Source of the DNA: Anaerolinea sp.
GTDB taxonomy: Bacteria > Chloroflexota > Anaerolineae > Anaerolineales > Villigracilaceae
NCBI GenBank assembly: GCA_020719725.1
Contig: DYPU01000017.1
Span: 1 to 39,923, forward strand
DNA: 39,923 bases
Direction of reading: 5' to 3'
Below the pieces are notes generated by a model. It did not search any database. It was not told where the DNA came from and worked only from the letters and a program-made list of their open reading frames with translations. Both the position numbers and the translations under genes were made by a program. Positions 8,101-15,553 of the stretch are shown here, piece by piece (position 1 is the first letter of the stretch; the number at the start of each line of letters is the position of its first letter).

Positions 8101-10277
8101 CAACCCAATAAGGCGCGGTAAAGCGCGCTCGTCAGTGGATAACGCTCTGGGACGCGGGTGGTGGTTCCCCATTGGCGATTGGATGAAATGAAAATGTAAT
8201 CACCCTGATCGAGGTTGTTCAAGAAAATGTTCAGTTTCTCTTGGTTGTCGTCCCAATACATTTGGAAGTTTAAATCGCCCCGATAGATGCCGCCGTAGCC
8301 GTCGTAGCCGTCCATGCGCAGGGGCAGGCCATCGTCCCAGTCAGTTTCATTAATCGGAGCAGAGCCAGCAAAGGTCAATTGGCCGCTGGTTTCGAGGCGC
8401 AGGTAGTATAGTTGATCTACTTGCATGACGAGCGGCGTATCCAACAGCAGGGTAAAGGGCTGACCGCGCGGGTCGCTTTGGGCGGCAAAATCGGCCTGAG
8501 TTTGGCTACTGGCGAGGATCGTTTCGGGAGCAAAACCAAAATCGCTGGAGATGCTGGCTTTGACGGTTTGGGGGCCACCGTTCTGCGAGTCAAGGGCGTA
8601 GGCAAAAGTCAATTGGCGCAGAGTCCCGGCGTAATTGGCGTTGAATTGGGTCACAAGCGGGGTTGCCGGGCTGATGACAAAATCACGCGCATAGGTGAGA
8701 GGCTGCTGCCGAAGCACACCATTGCTTTCGATCTGAAGGTTGATGGGGCCGGGGACGTTTTGATAAATCCAGCGGGTGGCCTGAACACGAGTATGTTCGC
8801 GGGTATAGATGCGCGTAAAGGCGTAGGCCCAGCCAAAGGTGGCCGCCAGCACCGAAAATCCAAGTAAGAGATAGAAGCCTGCTACAAATGGTCTCAATTT
8901 TGGGCCGTTTGGGGCGGGCCAGCGCGGGCCATGCAACAGGAACCAACCGGCCATCATTGCCAGCAAGGGGTAGATGGGAAGCTGGTAGCGCATGGTGGGA
9001 TTCCATTCAAAGGATTGCCAGACGAAATAAGCGCCTGTCCAACCCCAGAGCAACAGGTGATCTTGCCAATCGCCACGCAGAATGCGCCAGCCCATATAAA
9101 GATAGCCCACCCAGGCCAAAATACCAAGCGGCCAGCCGAGGCCCCACAGAACAATGTTCTCAAGCGAGAAGGTTTTTGCGCGGCGCGCCCATTGTAAGGC
9201 CGGAGGAAAATCGACATCGCCAGCGGCTTGTGAGCGTTGCTCGCTGATGGTCTGAATCCAGGCCGGGTTGGGGCTGACTCCCAGTAAACCGGGGCCGCTA
9301 AAGGCGTAGGGTTGGAAAATGCGGAACGAGAATAGGGTCAAAAATGCGCCCAAGACCAACAGCCCGGTCAACGTCCACAAATAATCCACCTGACGAGGCT
9401 GCGGGATTTTGGCGCGGTTGCGCCAGAAATGGAGTAAGAGCGCCCCCGGCAGCAGGGCTGCGATGGGGGCCGCGTTGAGTTTGGAGGCCATCGCCATGCC
9501 GGTTGCCAGACCAAAAAAAAGGGAAGACCAGAATAACCCTGAAGTAAAAATGGAAATCCACCAGGCATTGGGCCTGGATTCATTTAGATTGTGGTGCAGG
9601 GGCGGGGCCAGGGAAACTTCGAGGGCGAAGTAGGCCGAAAGGAGCATGAAAAAGGTCGGGAAGTTATCGACGGTGAAGAAGTGGGATTGCTGAATTTGCA
9701 TGACGGCCAGGGCCGAGAAGGTAGCGGCCAGCAGGGCAACTTTGCGTCCATAACGACGCGAAACCAGCAGGTAGAGCACAAAAACGGAGGCCAGGTCGAT
9801 TAGAGCAGACATTTGCCGCCCAACCAGGTTGATTTGGTCGTAGCCAGCCATGCCGGTTAGTTCACCTACGTATCGGACAATGAAAAGGGGCAGTGTGCCA
9901 TAAACGTAAAAACCGTAGCCACGATTATTGGGGTTGAGCGGCGATGTGGCCGTATCAAAATAGTCTGAAAATGAAATCCACTGTTTTTCGGAATTTGGGC
10001 ATTCTTCGAGGCTGAGGTTGGGAGTGTCACAGCCCAGCACCGGCGAAATGGAAGAGGCCACCATCGTGAGGAAGCGTTCATCCGGGTGCAGGTGTTGGCT
10101 TTGATCCCAATCTGAAATCAGACTGGGGAAGGCATTTTTATCGGGTGCGCTAATGGCCTGCCAGACCTGGCCCAGCGTCCAATCGGGGCCGATCAGTCGG
10201 AAGTAGGCTCCCAATAACAAGACCAAGATTAAGGCAATATCTGACAACCAGGAAAAGGAACGACGCGAAGTTTGCAT
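5163..10277 (-). CDS. Giant GT-C glycosyltransferase / DUF2298 fusion protein
   Basis: 1704 residues, apparently a fusion of two GT-C modules. The N-terminal half opens with a membrane segment and then an extracytoplasmic loop with HPDE at 64-67, the acidic motif typical of PMT/ArnT-like (GT39/GT83) enzymes. About ten membrane segments follow, then an extracytoplasmic beta-rich domain (about 500-870) with several cysteines. The C-terminal half, from about residue 895, repeats the DUF2298 pattern: ERPMDFAYFNAVL near 1028-1040, FPPYDPWFAGGYINYYYYGF, DRMNTVFKFYMQAW and the soluble tail with KYDVRYIVVGQVERIHY. It is homologous to the 820-aa protein downstream. It starts 4 bases after the stop of the preceding GT gene without a clear SD, so translation is probably coupled. 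Function is inferred: transfer of sugar from a lipid carrier outside the membrane. Confidence 0.85.
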   Translation of the reverse strand: MQTSRRSFSWLSDIALILVLLLGAYFRLIGPDWTLGQVWQAISAPDKNAFPSLISDWDQSQHLHPDERFLTMVASSISPVLGCDTPNLSLEECPNSEKQWISFSDYFDTATSPLNPNNRGYGFYVYGTLPLFIVRYVGELTGMAGYDQINLVGRQMSALIDLASVFVLYLLVSRRYGRKVALLAATFSALAVMQIQQSHFFTVDNFPTFFMLLSAYFALEVSLAPPLHHNLNESRPNAWWISIFTSGLFWSSLFFGLATGMAMASKLNAAPIAALLPGALLLHFWRNRAKIPQPRQVDYLWTLTGLLVLGAFLTLFSFRIFQPYAFSGPGLLGVSPNPAWIQTISEQRSQAAGDVDFPPALQWARRAKTFSLENIVLWGLGWPLGILAWVGYLYMGWRILRGDWQDHLLLWGWTGAYFVWQSFEWNPTMRYQLPIYPLLAMMAGWFLLHGPRWPAPNGPKLRPFVAGFYLLLGFSVLAATFGWAYAFTRIYTREHTRVQATRWIYQNVPGPINLQIESNGVLRQQPLTYARDFVISPATPLVTQFNANYAGTLRQLTFAYALDSQNGGPQTVKASISSDFGFAPETILASSQTQADFAAQSDPRGQPFTLLLDTPLVMQVDQLYYLRLETSGQLTFAGSAPINETDWDDGLPLRMDGYDGYGGIYRGDLNFQMYWDDNQEKLNIFLNNLDQGDYIFISSNRQWGTTTRVPERYPLTSALYRALLGCPDGEDLLWCYSVARPEMFQGQLGYELIQVFESYPTLDLGSLGFWEINTQFAEEAFTVYDHPKVLLFKKQASYSPLAARAILQAVDLTRVVHLTPRKASSYRGAPSGEMWPRTCFGIPGICETLGASAAAPLVNTNLTILSNGMQLSAERNAVQQAGGTWSDLFSYQAVQNYYPLVGLLIWYIFLAVLGLLTYPLLRLLLPGLSDGGYPFARLVGLIFLAWLAWLPASLGGVYTRPTIAISLGLIALAGLGAAWLQREALRAEIRARGRYFLLVEAIFLAFFIIDLLIRVGNPDLWHPAKGGERPMDFAYFNAVLKSTTFPPYDPWFAGGYINYYYYGFVLVGTPVKLLAIVPAIAYNFILPSLFAMLALGGFSLAWNFYALWKKDSKIDQLTRVRLFDSRLLAGISAAVGLVLLGNLGVIQLVFQHLQKQAVAYEIFASRDVWMVERIVWAAQGFFKTLQGQAGGIPLDQWYWNPSRVMPPGDVAITEFPLFTFLYSDLHAHMIALPLTVLALAWALSTLFARNLKPMHWLATLAFGGLALGALRPTNTWDLPTYLVFAVLVTGYAIFRYVEVGQQKRYGLSPTLQRAGLALAGMVALVAFALLFYQPYSRWFGLGYTEVKLWENEKTPIWSYWTQFGLFLFVIFFWMTWETRQWLAQTPLSALAKLKPYQLLIELALILLIGAVLLLVFGTKTSIAWFCLPLAAWALILMLRPGLSDSKRMALFMVGTALAVSLGVDVVVLAGDRMNTVFKFYMQAWVLFAISASAALAWTLAEFDEWHSIWRKIWQTGFFLLSGGALLFTFTATNAKIQDRMGVNLPNGLDSMEYMAHVTYWDQTDMDLSQDYRAILWMQANIKGSPVVLEGAPAGVQYTWFSRYTVYTGLPTVVGWQWHQEQQRRLAPAGIVARRGLEVQNFYNTSDIPAAQEFIKKYDVRYIVVGQVERIHYTPGGLLKFESQNGLLWREVYRDLQTVIYEVLQ

Positions 10278-10281
10278 AGGA

Positions 10282-12405
10282 TTAGGGCAGTGTAATTTCA
10301 GAGGAAGGAACCGAAAAGACCCAGAAATCTTTTCCGGTGAGTTCGGCGTTGGCCTTGAAGTAGCTGAGAGACCCTTGCGGGTAAGTCTGGCGCAATAAAT
10401 TCAGGCTTTCGATGTCATTGTCTTTGATGAAGAAGAGTTTGTTGCCGGTTACGGCAAGTGTATCCGGGATGGATTCGGGCCATAGCACCGGGTTGTAGAG
10501 CGGGTCGCCCAGCCAGGTTCCAACCAGACGAGTATCAACCCAATAGGGGTAGGCAATTACCCAGGCATTTTTAGCGGGGTTGCCAGATAGGACAAAAGAT
10601 TGGGTAACGCGCCCAATGTCAGAGATGTTCCAGGCGCTATAGCGGAACTGGGAGGCATACTGACGAAAGAGCAAGTCATAGTTGAGCATGGCCGACCAGG
10701 CCAGCAGAAAAGTGATCAGCGCCAGGGCGCTTTTACGCCAGCCCAAGCGTTGCAACCCCTGAAGCAATCCATCCAAGGCAAAGGCGACGATGATAAAAAC
10801 GGTAATGTAAGCGCCACCCGCGCGGTTCAGGGATGGATTCTCTTGAGGGAAGGCCAATGAAAGAATCGAAGGCATCATCAAGAGGGGCACAGAGAGCACC
10901 AAGAATAAATCCCGCCAATCCCGCTGACGAAGGTAGCGAACAAACAAAACCAGGGTGCCAAACACAAAAAAAGCCGCGGAAACCAGGTCGAGCGCCGGAC
11001 GATTCATGACGGAGTTGGTCCAGGTATTGCCGTTGTTCAGGTTAAACACCAGCATAGCGTTTTTTAGATTATCAAAAAAAATGGGCAGCGGTTCGCCTGG
11101 CAGGGGCCGCTCTAATTCAGCCAGGCGGGTAAGCGAGCGGAAGGCAACCACGTCGGGATACTCAAGCCCATAGCGCAGTAACGGTAAAAAGACAAAAAAC
11201 GAAGTTAAAACCAAGATCGCAGAAAGGGTCAATGTCTGCTTGCGCAGTTCAGCGCTGCGGGGATGGAGCAAGTAAAGCAAGACGACGATCACTACGACAA
11301 TGGGTGTAAATCGAAAGGGGCTATAACCATGTAGGCCCAACCCTAAAAACAGCCCGGAGAGAATGAAATCATTGCGATCTTGCCTTCGCAGGCCACGCAA
11401 AAGGTAGAAAAGTACCGGCGCAACAAATAGCGGATATAAAGGAAAGCGCAGCCCAACCCGGCTAATGACATTCGGCCAATAGGCCACTGCCGTGAAAACA
11501 AGCGCAAAAAACGCCACGCGTTTATTGAATAGTTCTTTGCCAAGCAAGTACACATACGGCAGGGTGAAAAATCCGGCCAGGGCGGTTCCCAGTTTGAGGC
11601 TTAAAAAGGATAGACCGGTATTAAAAATAGCGGCGACGGCCACCGTTAGATACATTTGGAAAAACTCACGGCCAGTATTGCGCGGAAAGAAGATGAATGT
11701 ATGGCCCTGAGTGATGTCGTACACATCCAGTAATTTTTCGGCATGATCGCTAAATGGCTCTGCCGGAATGCCAGCCAGGTTGGAAAACCGATAAAAAGCC
11801 GCCAAGCCAAAAACCAGGAATAACAAAATTAGCCAGGGTGTAATTTTTACCTGCCAAAAATTCTGGCTTAAAAAATTTCTGACCTGATCCCAACGCTGCG
11901 CCCAGGAAGTTTTTTGCACCCAGAGCGCAGAAACAAGCAATCCGATGGAGAAGAACCACAAGCTAACATTAAACGGGGTGAAGAGGTTGTCACCAAGAGA
12001 CCAGAGCGCCAAAACACCAAATGCCAGGGCCGCAATCAGGCTTTTTCGCTTAAAAACACCGCTATCCAGGCTGGGAAATTCCTGGCGCAATTCGGGTAGC
12101 ACCCATTCGGCTTGCCAAACGGCCCAGGCAAAGAAAATCAGCGCAGCCAGGTAAAACGCCACTGCCAGAGTGTGCTGAGGGTTCGGCGGCTCCAAAAGCG
12201 ATTGCCCGGTAAGCGCCAGCGCCAGCGCCAGCAAAGAACGCCAGGGCAGCCGCCCCAAATTGGCAGACAACGAAGCTGAAAAGGCGGGTAAGGCTGGGGG
12301 TAATTGTGTCGCTTCAGGGAGAATCACTTCAGGCAGGTCAATTTTTCCTCGCGACCAGGGATTTAGCTTGGACTTAAGATAATCTAAAACACTCGGCTCT
12401 TCCAT
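10282..12405 (-). CDS. GT39/PMT-like membrane glycosyltransferase
   Basis: 707 residues. The first 55 residues are cytoplasmic and Pro-rich, and about twelve hydrophobic segments follow. The first large extracytoplasmic loop carries AEPFSDHAEKLLDVYD (D220, E223), which fits the acidic catalytic motif of GT-C enzymes of the PMT_2/ArnT type, followed by GREFFQMYL. A soluble C-terminal domain of about 120 residues faces outward. The family transfers a sugar from polyprenyl phosphate to protein or lipid; the acceptor is unknown. It sits between the methyltransferase (37-base gap) and the GT-C/DUF2298 fusion (4-base gap) in one transcription unit. AGGAGAAG lies upstream of the ATG, at somewhat long spacing. 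Confidence 0.82.
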   Translation of the reverse strand: MEEPSVLDYLKSKLNPWSRGKIDLPEVILPEATQLPPALPAFSASLSANLGRLPWRSLLALALALTGQSLLEPPNPQHTLAVAFYLAALIFFAWAVWQAEWVLPELRQEFPSLDSGVFKRKSLIAALAFGVLALWSLGDNLFTPFNVSLWFFSIGLLVSALWVQKTSWAQRWDQVRNFLSQNFWQVKITPWLILLFLVFGLAAFYRFSNLAGIPAEPFSDHAEKLLDVYDITQGHTFIFFPRNTGREFFQMYLTVAVAAIFNTGLSFLSLKLGTALAGFFTLPYVYLLGKELFNKRVAFFALVFTAVAYWPNVISRVGLRFPLYPLFVAPVLFYLLRGLRRQDRNDFILSGLFLGLGLHGYSPFRFTPIVVVIVVLLYLLHPRSAELRKQTLTLSAILVLTSFFVFLPLLRYGLEYPDVVAFRSLTRLAELERPLPGEPLPIFFDNLKNAMLVFNLNNGNTWTNSVMNRPALDLVSAAFFVFGTLVLFVRYLRQRDWRDLFLVLSVPLLMMPSILSLAFPQENPSLNRAGGAYITVFIIVAFALDGLLQGLQRLGWRKSALALITFLLAWSAMLNYDLLFRQYASQFRYSAWNISDIGRVTQSFVLSGNPAKNAWVIAYPYWVDTRLVGTWLGDPLYNPVLWPESIPDTLAVTGNKLFFIKDNDIESLNLLRQTYPQGSLSYFKANAELTGKDFWVFSVPSSEITLP

Positions 12406-12442
12406 GCGTCAATTCTTCTCCTGCCAGGGCGGCGGGGGCCGA

Positions 12443-13258
12443 TCAGCCCACGCGCCGGGTAATGTAAAAGGTATAAGCGCCTTTTTCTTGCGGCACAGGT
12501 TCTGCGTAATAACGTTGCAAAAAGCTCAGCAGTAAGGCCAAATTCCAGCGGGATGGGCTAAGTAGCCACTTACCAAATAGTTTTTTTGTAATCAACGCAG
12601 GTAGACCAAAGTAATGGCCCCATTCCAACACCGCCAGCGCCGCCGGGGAAAAGTAATGCCAGTATTTTTCAATTTTGAAACCCGCTTTTTCCAGGCGTTT
12701 TTCCCAAGTTTGCGGGTCATCACAATGGTGGTGACGCGAAATTTTATTAAAAAAGGCGCGGTAGGCCGAAGCCAGGGGTTTCAGCCCAATAGAATCCAAA
12801 AAACGGGCAACTGAAAGGTTAGGCAAGAAATTATGATTGGGAACGCAAAAGATAAACGGCGCGCCTGGCTGAAGTACGCGCGCAGTTTCGGCCAAAACCA
12901 CATCCAAATGCGGGATATGCTCTAGCACCGAATTGCTCACCGCGCTGGCAAATTGTCCATCCTGGTAGGGCATTTTGCCGCCATCGGCTTCAACCAAAAG
13001 CTGATAGGCGTTATACTGCCTGGCTTCGTGAATGGGATCATGCCAGGGGTCGAGACCCACCTCCAGCGGACGATCAAAAGTCAGGCTGGCAAAGTGACCG
13101 TCTCCACAGCCCACATCGAGGGTGGGAGAGGGCAGGTCAAGCCCGGTATAGAAACGCGATTCAACCGCGCGCAGTAACCCGCGAAAATAGGGCAGGCTGC
13201 GAATGTGCAAGTACAAGAAGTCTTTCTGGGGTTGGTTAACAGAGGCTGGTTTCATCAT
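12443..13258 (-). CDS. Class I SAM-dependent methyltransferase (UbiE/Methyltransf_11 type)
   Basis: 271 residues from the ATG at 13258, which has GGAA 7 bases upstream; a GTG at 13261 and an ATG at 13255 are alternatives. Motif I is LDVGCGDGHF near residues 48-57, an acidic residue follows in EVGLDPWHD, and the post-motif SNSVLEHIPHLDVVLAETARVLQPGA is typical of Methyltransf_11 proteins. The C-terminal 100 residues include hydrophobic stretches (FSPAALAVLEWGHYFGLPALI) that could sit at the membrane. In glycan gene clusters such enzymes often methylate sugars or lipid intermediates. The flanking GT4 and GT-C genes make that plausible here, but the substrate is not shown by sequence. Confidence 0.87.
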   Translation of the reverse strand: MMKPASVNQPQKDFLYLHIRSLPYFRGLLRAVESRFYTGLDLPSPTLDVGCGDGHFASLTFDRPLEVGLDPWHDPIHEARQYNAYQLLVEADGGKMPYQDGQFASAVSNSVLEHIPHLDVVLAETARVLQPGAPFIFCVPNHNFLPNLSVARFLDSIGLKPLASAYRAFFNKISRHHHCDDPQTWEKRLEKAGFKIEKYWHYFSPAALAVLEWGHYFGLPALITKKLFGKWLLSPSRWNLALLLSFLQRYYAEPVPQEKGAYTFYITRRVG

Positions 13259-13295
13259 CACAAGGTTCCAAAAGAATAAGTTTTAGAGGCGCGGA

Positions 13296-14453
13296 TTAAG
13301 ACTTTTTGAGTTTTTCAAAAAGTTTTTCGTATTCAGCGGCAACATGATCGGGATCGTACGGCAGGGCAATCTGGCAAGGGTCGCGGCGATATTTTCCGGG
13401 CTCGGCCAAAATTTGTAGGATGGCTTCCGCCAATGCCGCCGCATCGCCAATCGGGGTCACTTTGCCCATGCCGGTCATTTGCACCGGGCGGCGAACCCCC
13501 GGCAGGGCCGATGCCACGCAAGGCGTATTATTCAGCATAGCTTCAATTTGCACCAGGCCAAATGCCTCGGTAGAATTCAGGCTGGGCACAACCAACACAT
13601 CCAGATTGGGGTAATAGGCCGCCATTTGCTGCGGATTCAGGTTGCCGAGAAATGTCCAGTGGCCGGTTTCTTCCTGTTTTTTGATGATGGGAGCCAGGCG
13701 GCTGAAGTAGCCTTGTTCGCCCATCACATTGAGATGCTGACCAGCAAACAAAACCTGAGCCTGCGGATATTGTTTCAAAATGACGGGCAACGCTTCCAGC
13801 AAAATCTCTACACCCTTTTCGGCGGCGAAGCGGGTTGCCATGCCAATCACCGGGTGACGTTCACGGGTGAGGTGGGTTTGCCCAAAAGCCTCCACTGCGC
13901 CCGTCGCAGCAGGAGGTAGCTGAACCGGCGGCAGAATTGGCGTTAGTTTGGCGGTGTAACGTGAAAGAAACGGCGAGTGATCGGCGTAATCCTGGGTATA
14001 CGTCACGACATTATGCGCCAATTGGGCCGCCATGTGGTTTTGAAAATCGACCACACCATTGACAATGCGATTAAAAAAGCCAGCAGGCAATAATAAATCG
14101 CAATGGTAGGTCAAAATTGCCAGCTTGCCCATCAATCGAGCGCGGGCGGCAAACCCAGGCGCATCGAACTGAGGCAGGTGCATCTGCACCACGTCGTTTT
14201 CGGCCACATATTTCCAGGCCAGCCAGCCAAAGGTGGGCATAATGACGCCTTTGCTGATGCGAAAGGCCACCGGCGCGCGCACAATTCGCACCCCATTGCG
14301 CATTTCCTCGCGCGGCGTGCTCTTGTCAAAATGCGAAGTCAGAATCGTGACCTGATGACCACGCCGGGCAAAGGCTTCGGCCAGGCGCTCGGCATAAATA
14401 GTCAGCCCGGAAGTATGCGGGCGATAGTAAGTGAGGACAGTTAGAAGTTTCAT
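13296..14453 (-). CDS. GT4 family glycosyltransferase
   Basis: 385 residues from the ATG at 14453 (MKLLTVLTYYRPHTSG). The frame stays open upstream, but that extension would run into the divergent gene's promoter and has no GT4 character. Two Rossmann domains are visible: the N-terminal part with GLTIYAERLAEAFARRGHQV, and the C-terminal GT4 part with TRFAAEKGVEILLEAL, then PSLNSTEAFGLVQIEAM, which carries the E-x7-E donor-binding motif. These enzymes are cytoplasmic or membrane-peripheral and use nucleotide sugars with retention of configuration. It is the first gene of the minus-strand glycosylation unit, and the methyltransferase follows after 37 bases. There is no SD; a TATAAT at 14469-14474 lies so close that the transcript may be nearly leaderless. 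Confidence 0.9.
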   Translation of the reverse strand: MKLLTVLTYYRPHTSGLTIYAERLAEAFARRGHQVTILTSHFDKSTPREEMRNGVRIVRAPVAFRISKGVIMPTFGWLAWKYVAENDVVQMHLPQFDAPGFAARARLMGKLAILTYHCDLLLPAGFFNRIVNGVVDFQNHMAAQLAHNVVTYTQDYADHSPFLSRYTAKLTPILPPVQLPPAATGAVEAFGQTHLTRERHPVIGMATRFAAEKGVEILLEALPVILKQYPQAQVLFAGQHLNVMGEQGYFSRLAPIIKKQEETGHWTFLGNLNPQQMAAYYPNLDVLVVPSLNSTEAFGLVQIEAMLNNTPCVASALPGVRRPVQMTGMGKVTPIGDAAALAEAILQILAEPGKYRRDPCQIALPYDPDHVAAEYEKLFEKLKKS

Positions 14454-14468
14454 AGAATAGTTCGACCG

Positions 14469-14505
14469 ATTATAACCCAGGCCAGGCATAGACCCTGGCG
14501 CTGGG
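14469..14505 (-). promoter_or_regulatory. Putative promoter -10 and overlapping dyad operator for the GT cluster
   Basis: On the minus strand a perfect TATAAT (14474-14469) lies 15 bases before the GT4 ATG; the -35 is poor (CAGGGT), suggesting an activated promoter. Directly upstream, 14476-14505 forms a dyad: CCCAG and GCCAGG on the left mirror CCTGGC and CTGGG on the right, around a 7-base centre with one unpaired base. The dyad occupies the spacer and -35, where a regulator would control this unit. The adjacent Crp/Fnr-type gene is the obvious candidate regulator, but this is inference. Confidence 0.5.
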
Positions 14506-14538
14506 AAATATTTCACAGATTGCCTGCTCCATGTTTCC

Positions 14539-14567
14539 TTGTGAAGACAGCCCACCCAACCGATAAT
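14539..14567 (+). promoter_or_regulatory. Sigma70-type promoter for the MBL-Crp pair
   Basis: TTGTGA (14539-14544), a 17-base spacer and GATAAT (14562-14567). The start of transcription would fall near 14574, leaving room for the GGAGG at 14586-14590 before the ATG at 14596. Spacing is ideal and the hexamers match 4/6 and 5/6 of consensus. Confidence 0.6.
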
Positions 14568-14595
14568 CAACGTAGAAAAAGGACTGGAGGCTGCG

Positions 14596-15549
14596 ATGAA
14601 AGAAAACGTTACGGTCAAATTTTGGGGTGTCCGCGGGAGTTACCCAACCCCCGGCCTGGATACCGTCGCCTTTGGCGGCAATACCGCCTGTGTCGAAGTG
14701 CGCGCCGGGCAGCACACCCTCATTATTGATGCCGGGACGGGCATCATTCCACTCGGGCGTGAATTGACGCGGCGCGCTGCCCAGGAAAAAACAGCCGTCA
14801 GGGCCGTTTTGCTCTTCAGCCACTTGCACCACGACCATACCCAGGGCTTTCCATTCTTTGGCCCAGCCTACAATCCCGCCGCGCGCCTGCACCTATTTGG
14901 CCCAGGCGCTTCCGAAAAAACGCTGGAAAACCTGCTGGAGCACAATCAACAACCGCCTTCCTTCCCAATCACCCTGCGCGATATGAATGCCGCCAAAGAA
15001 TTTCGTTCATTACAGGAACCCGATGTGATTGTCCTGAACGAGAACGAGGTCCGGCTGACAAGGGGCGAGGCAACCGCCCCCGAAAGCGTGGTCATCCGTT
15101 TAATGAAGTCGTATGCCCACCCAGGCGGGGTTTACATCTACCGCATCGAATGGCGCGGTCAAACCCTGGTCTACGCCAGCGACATCGAAGGCTATGTGGG
15201 CGGCGACCGGCGGCTGGTGGCTTTTGCGCAAAACGCCGATCTGCTAATTCACGATGCGCAGTACTCTGAGCCCCACTATTGCGGTCAATTGGCAGGGTTG
15301 GCATCTACCCAGGGTTACGGTCACTCCACCCCCCAAATGGCTTGCGAACTGGCGCAGGCCGCCGGAGTTAGACAACTGGCACTCTTTCACCACGACCCAT
15401 CCTACACAGATGAAACGCTGTACGCTCTGGAAGCCCAGGCTCAGGCCATCTTTCCGGCGGCATTTTCAGCCCGCGAAGGACTAGAAATCTCTCTTATCAC
15501 AGCAAGCGGGTTGGCATGGGCAGAGTCACACTACGCAGAAAGGATGTAA
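14596..15549 (+). CDS. MBL-fold metallo-hydrolase
   Basis: 317 residues. The ATG has GGAGG 5 bases upstream. The metal-binding signature is H76-L-H-H79-D80-H81 in SHLHHDHTQGF. Other metal ligands probably come from the conserved His in SYAHPGGVY, the Asp in YASDIEGYVGGD, and a C-terminal His in LFHHDPSYTD. The opening VKFWGVRGSYPTPG with GGNT and IIDAGTGI matches the Lactamase_B_2-type subfamily sometimes annotated as cyclic-nucleotide phosphodiesterase or PhnP-like; substrates vary, so only the fold is safe. No signal peptide is present. A Crp/Fnr-type gene begins 4 bases after the stop, a pairing that would fit hydrolysis and sensing of the same nucleotide signal, but that is inference. Confidence 0.88.
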   Translation: MKENVTVKFWGVRGSYPTPGLDTVAFGGNTACVEVRAGQHTLIIDAGTGIIPLGRELTRRAAQEKTAVRAVLLFSHLHHDHTQGFPFFGPAYNPAARLHLFGPGASEKTLENLLEHNQQPPSFPITLRDMNAAKEFRSLQEPDVIVLNENEVRLTRGEATAPESVVIRLMKSYAHPGGVYIYRIEWRGQTLVYASDIEGYVGGDRRLVAFAQNADLLIHDAQYSEPHYCGQLAGLASTQGYGHSTPQMACELAQAAGVRQLALFHHDPSYTDETLYALEAQAQAIFPAAFSAREGLEISLITASGLAWAESHYAERM

Positions 15550-15553
15550 AATA

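Noticed and set aside
14453-14618. N-terminal extension of the GT4 gene to 14618
   Set aside because: It would read through the divergent promoter region and has no GT4 similarity; the family start motif begins at the ATG at 14453.
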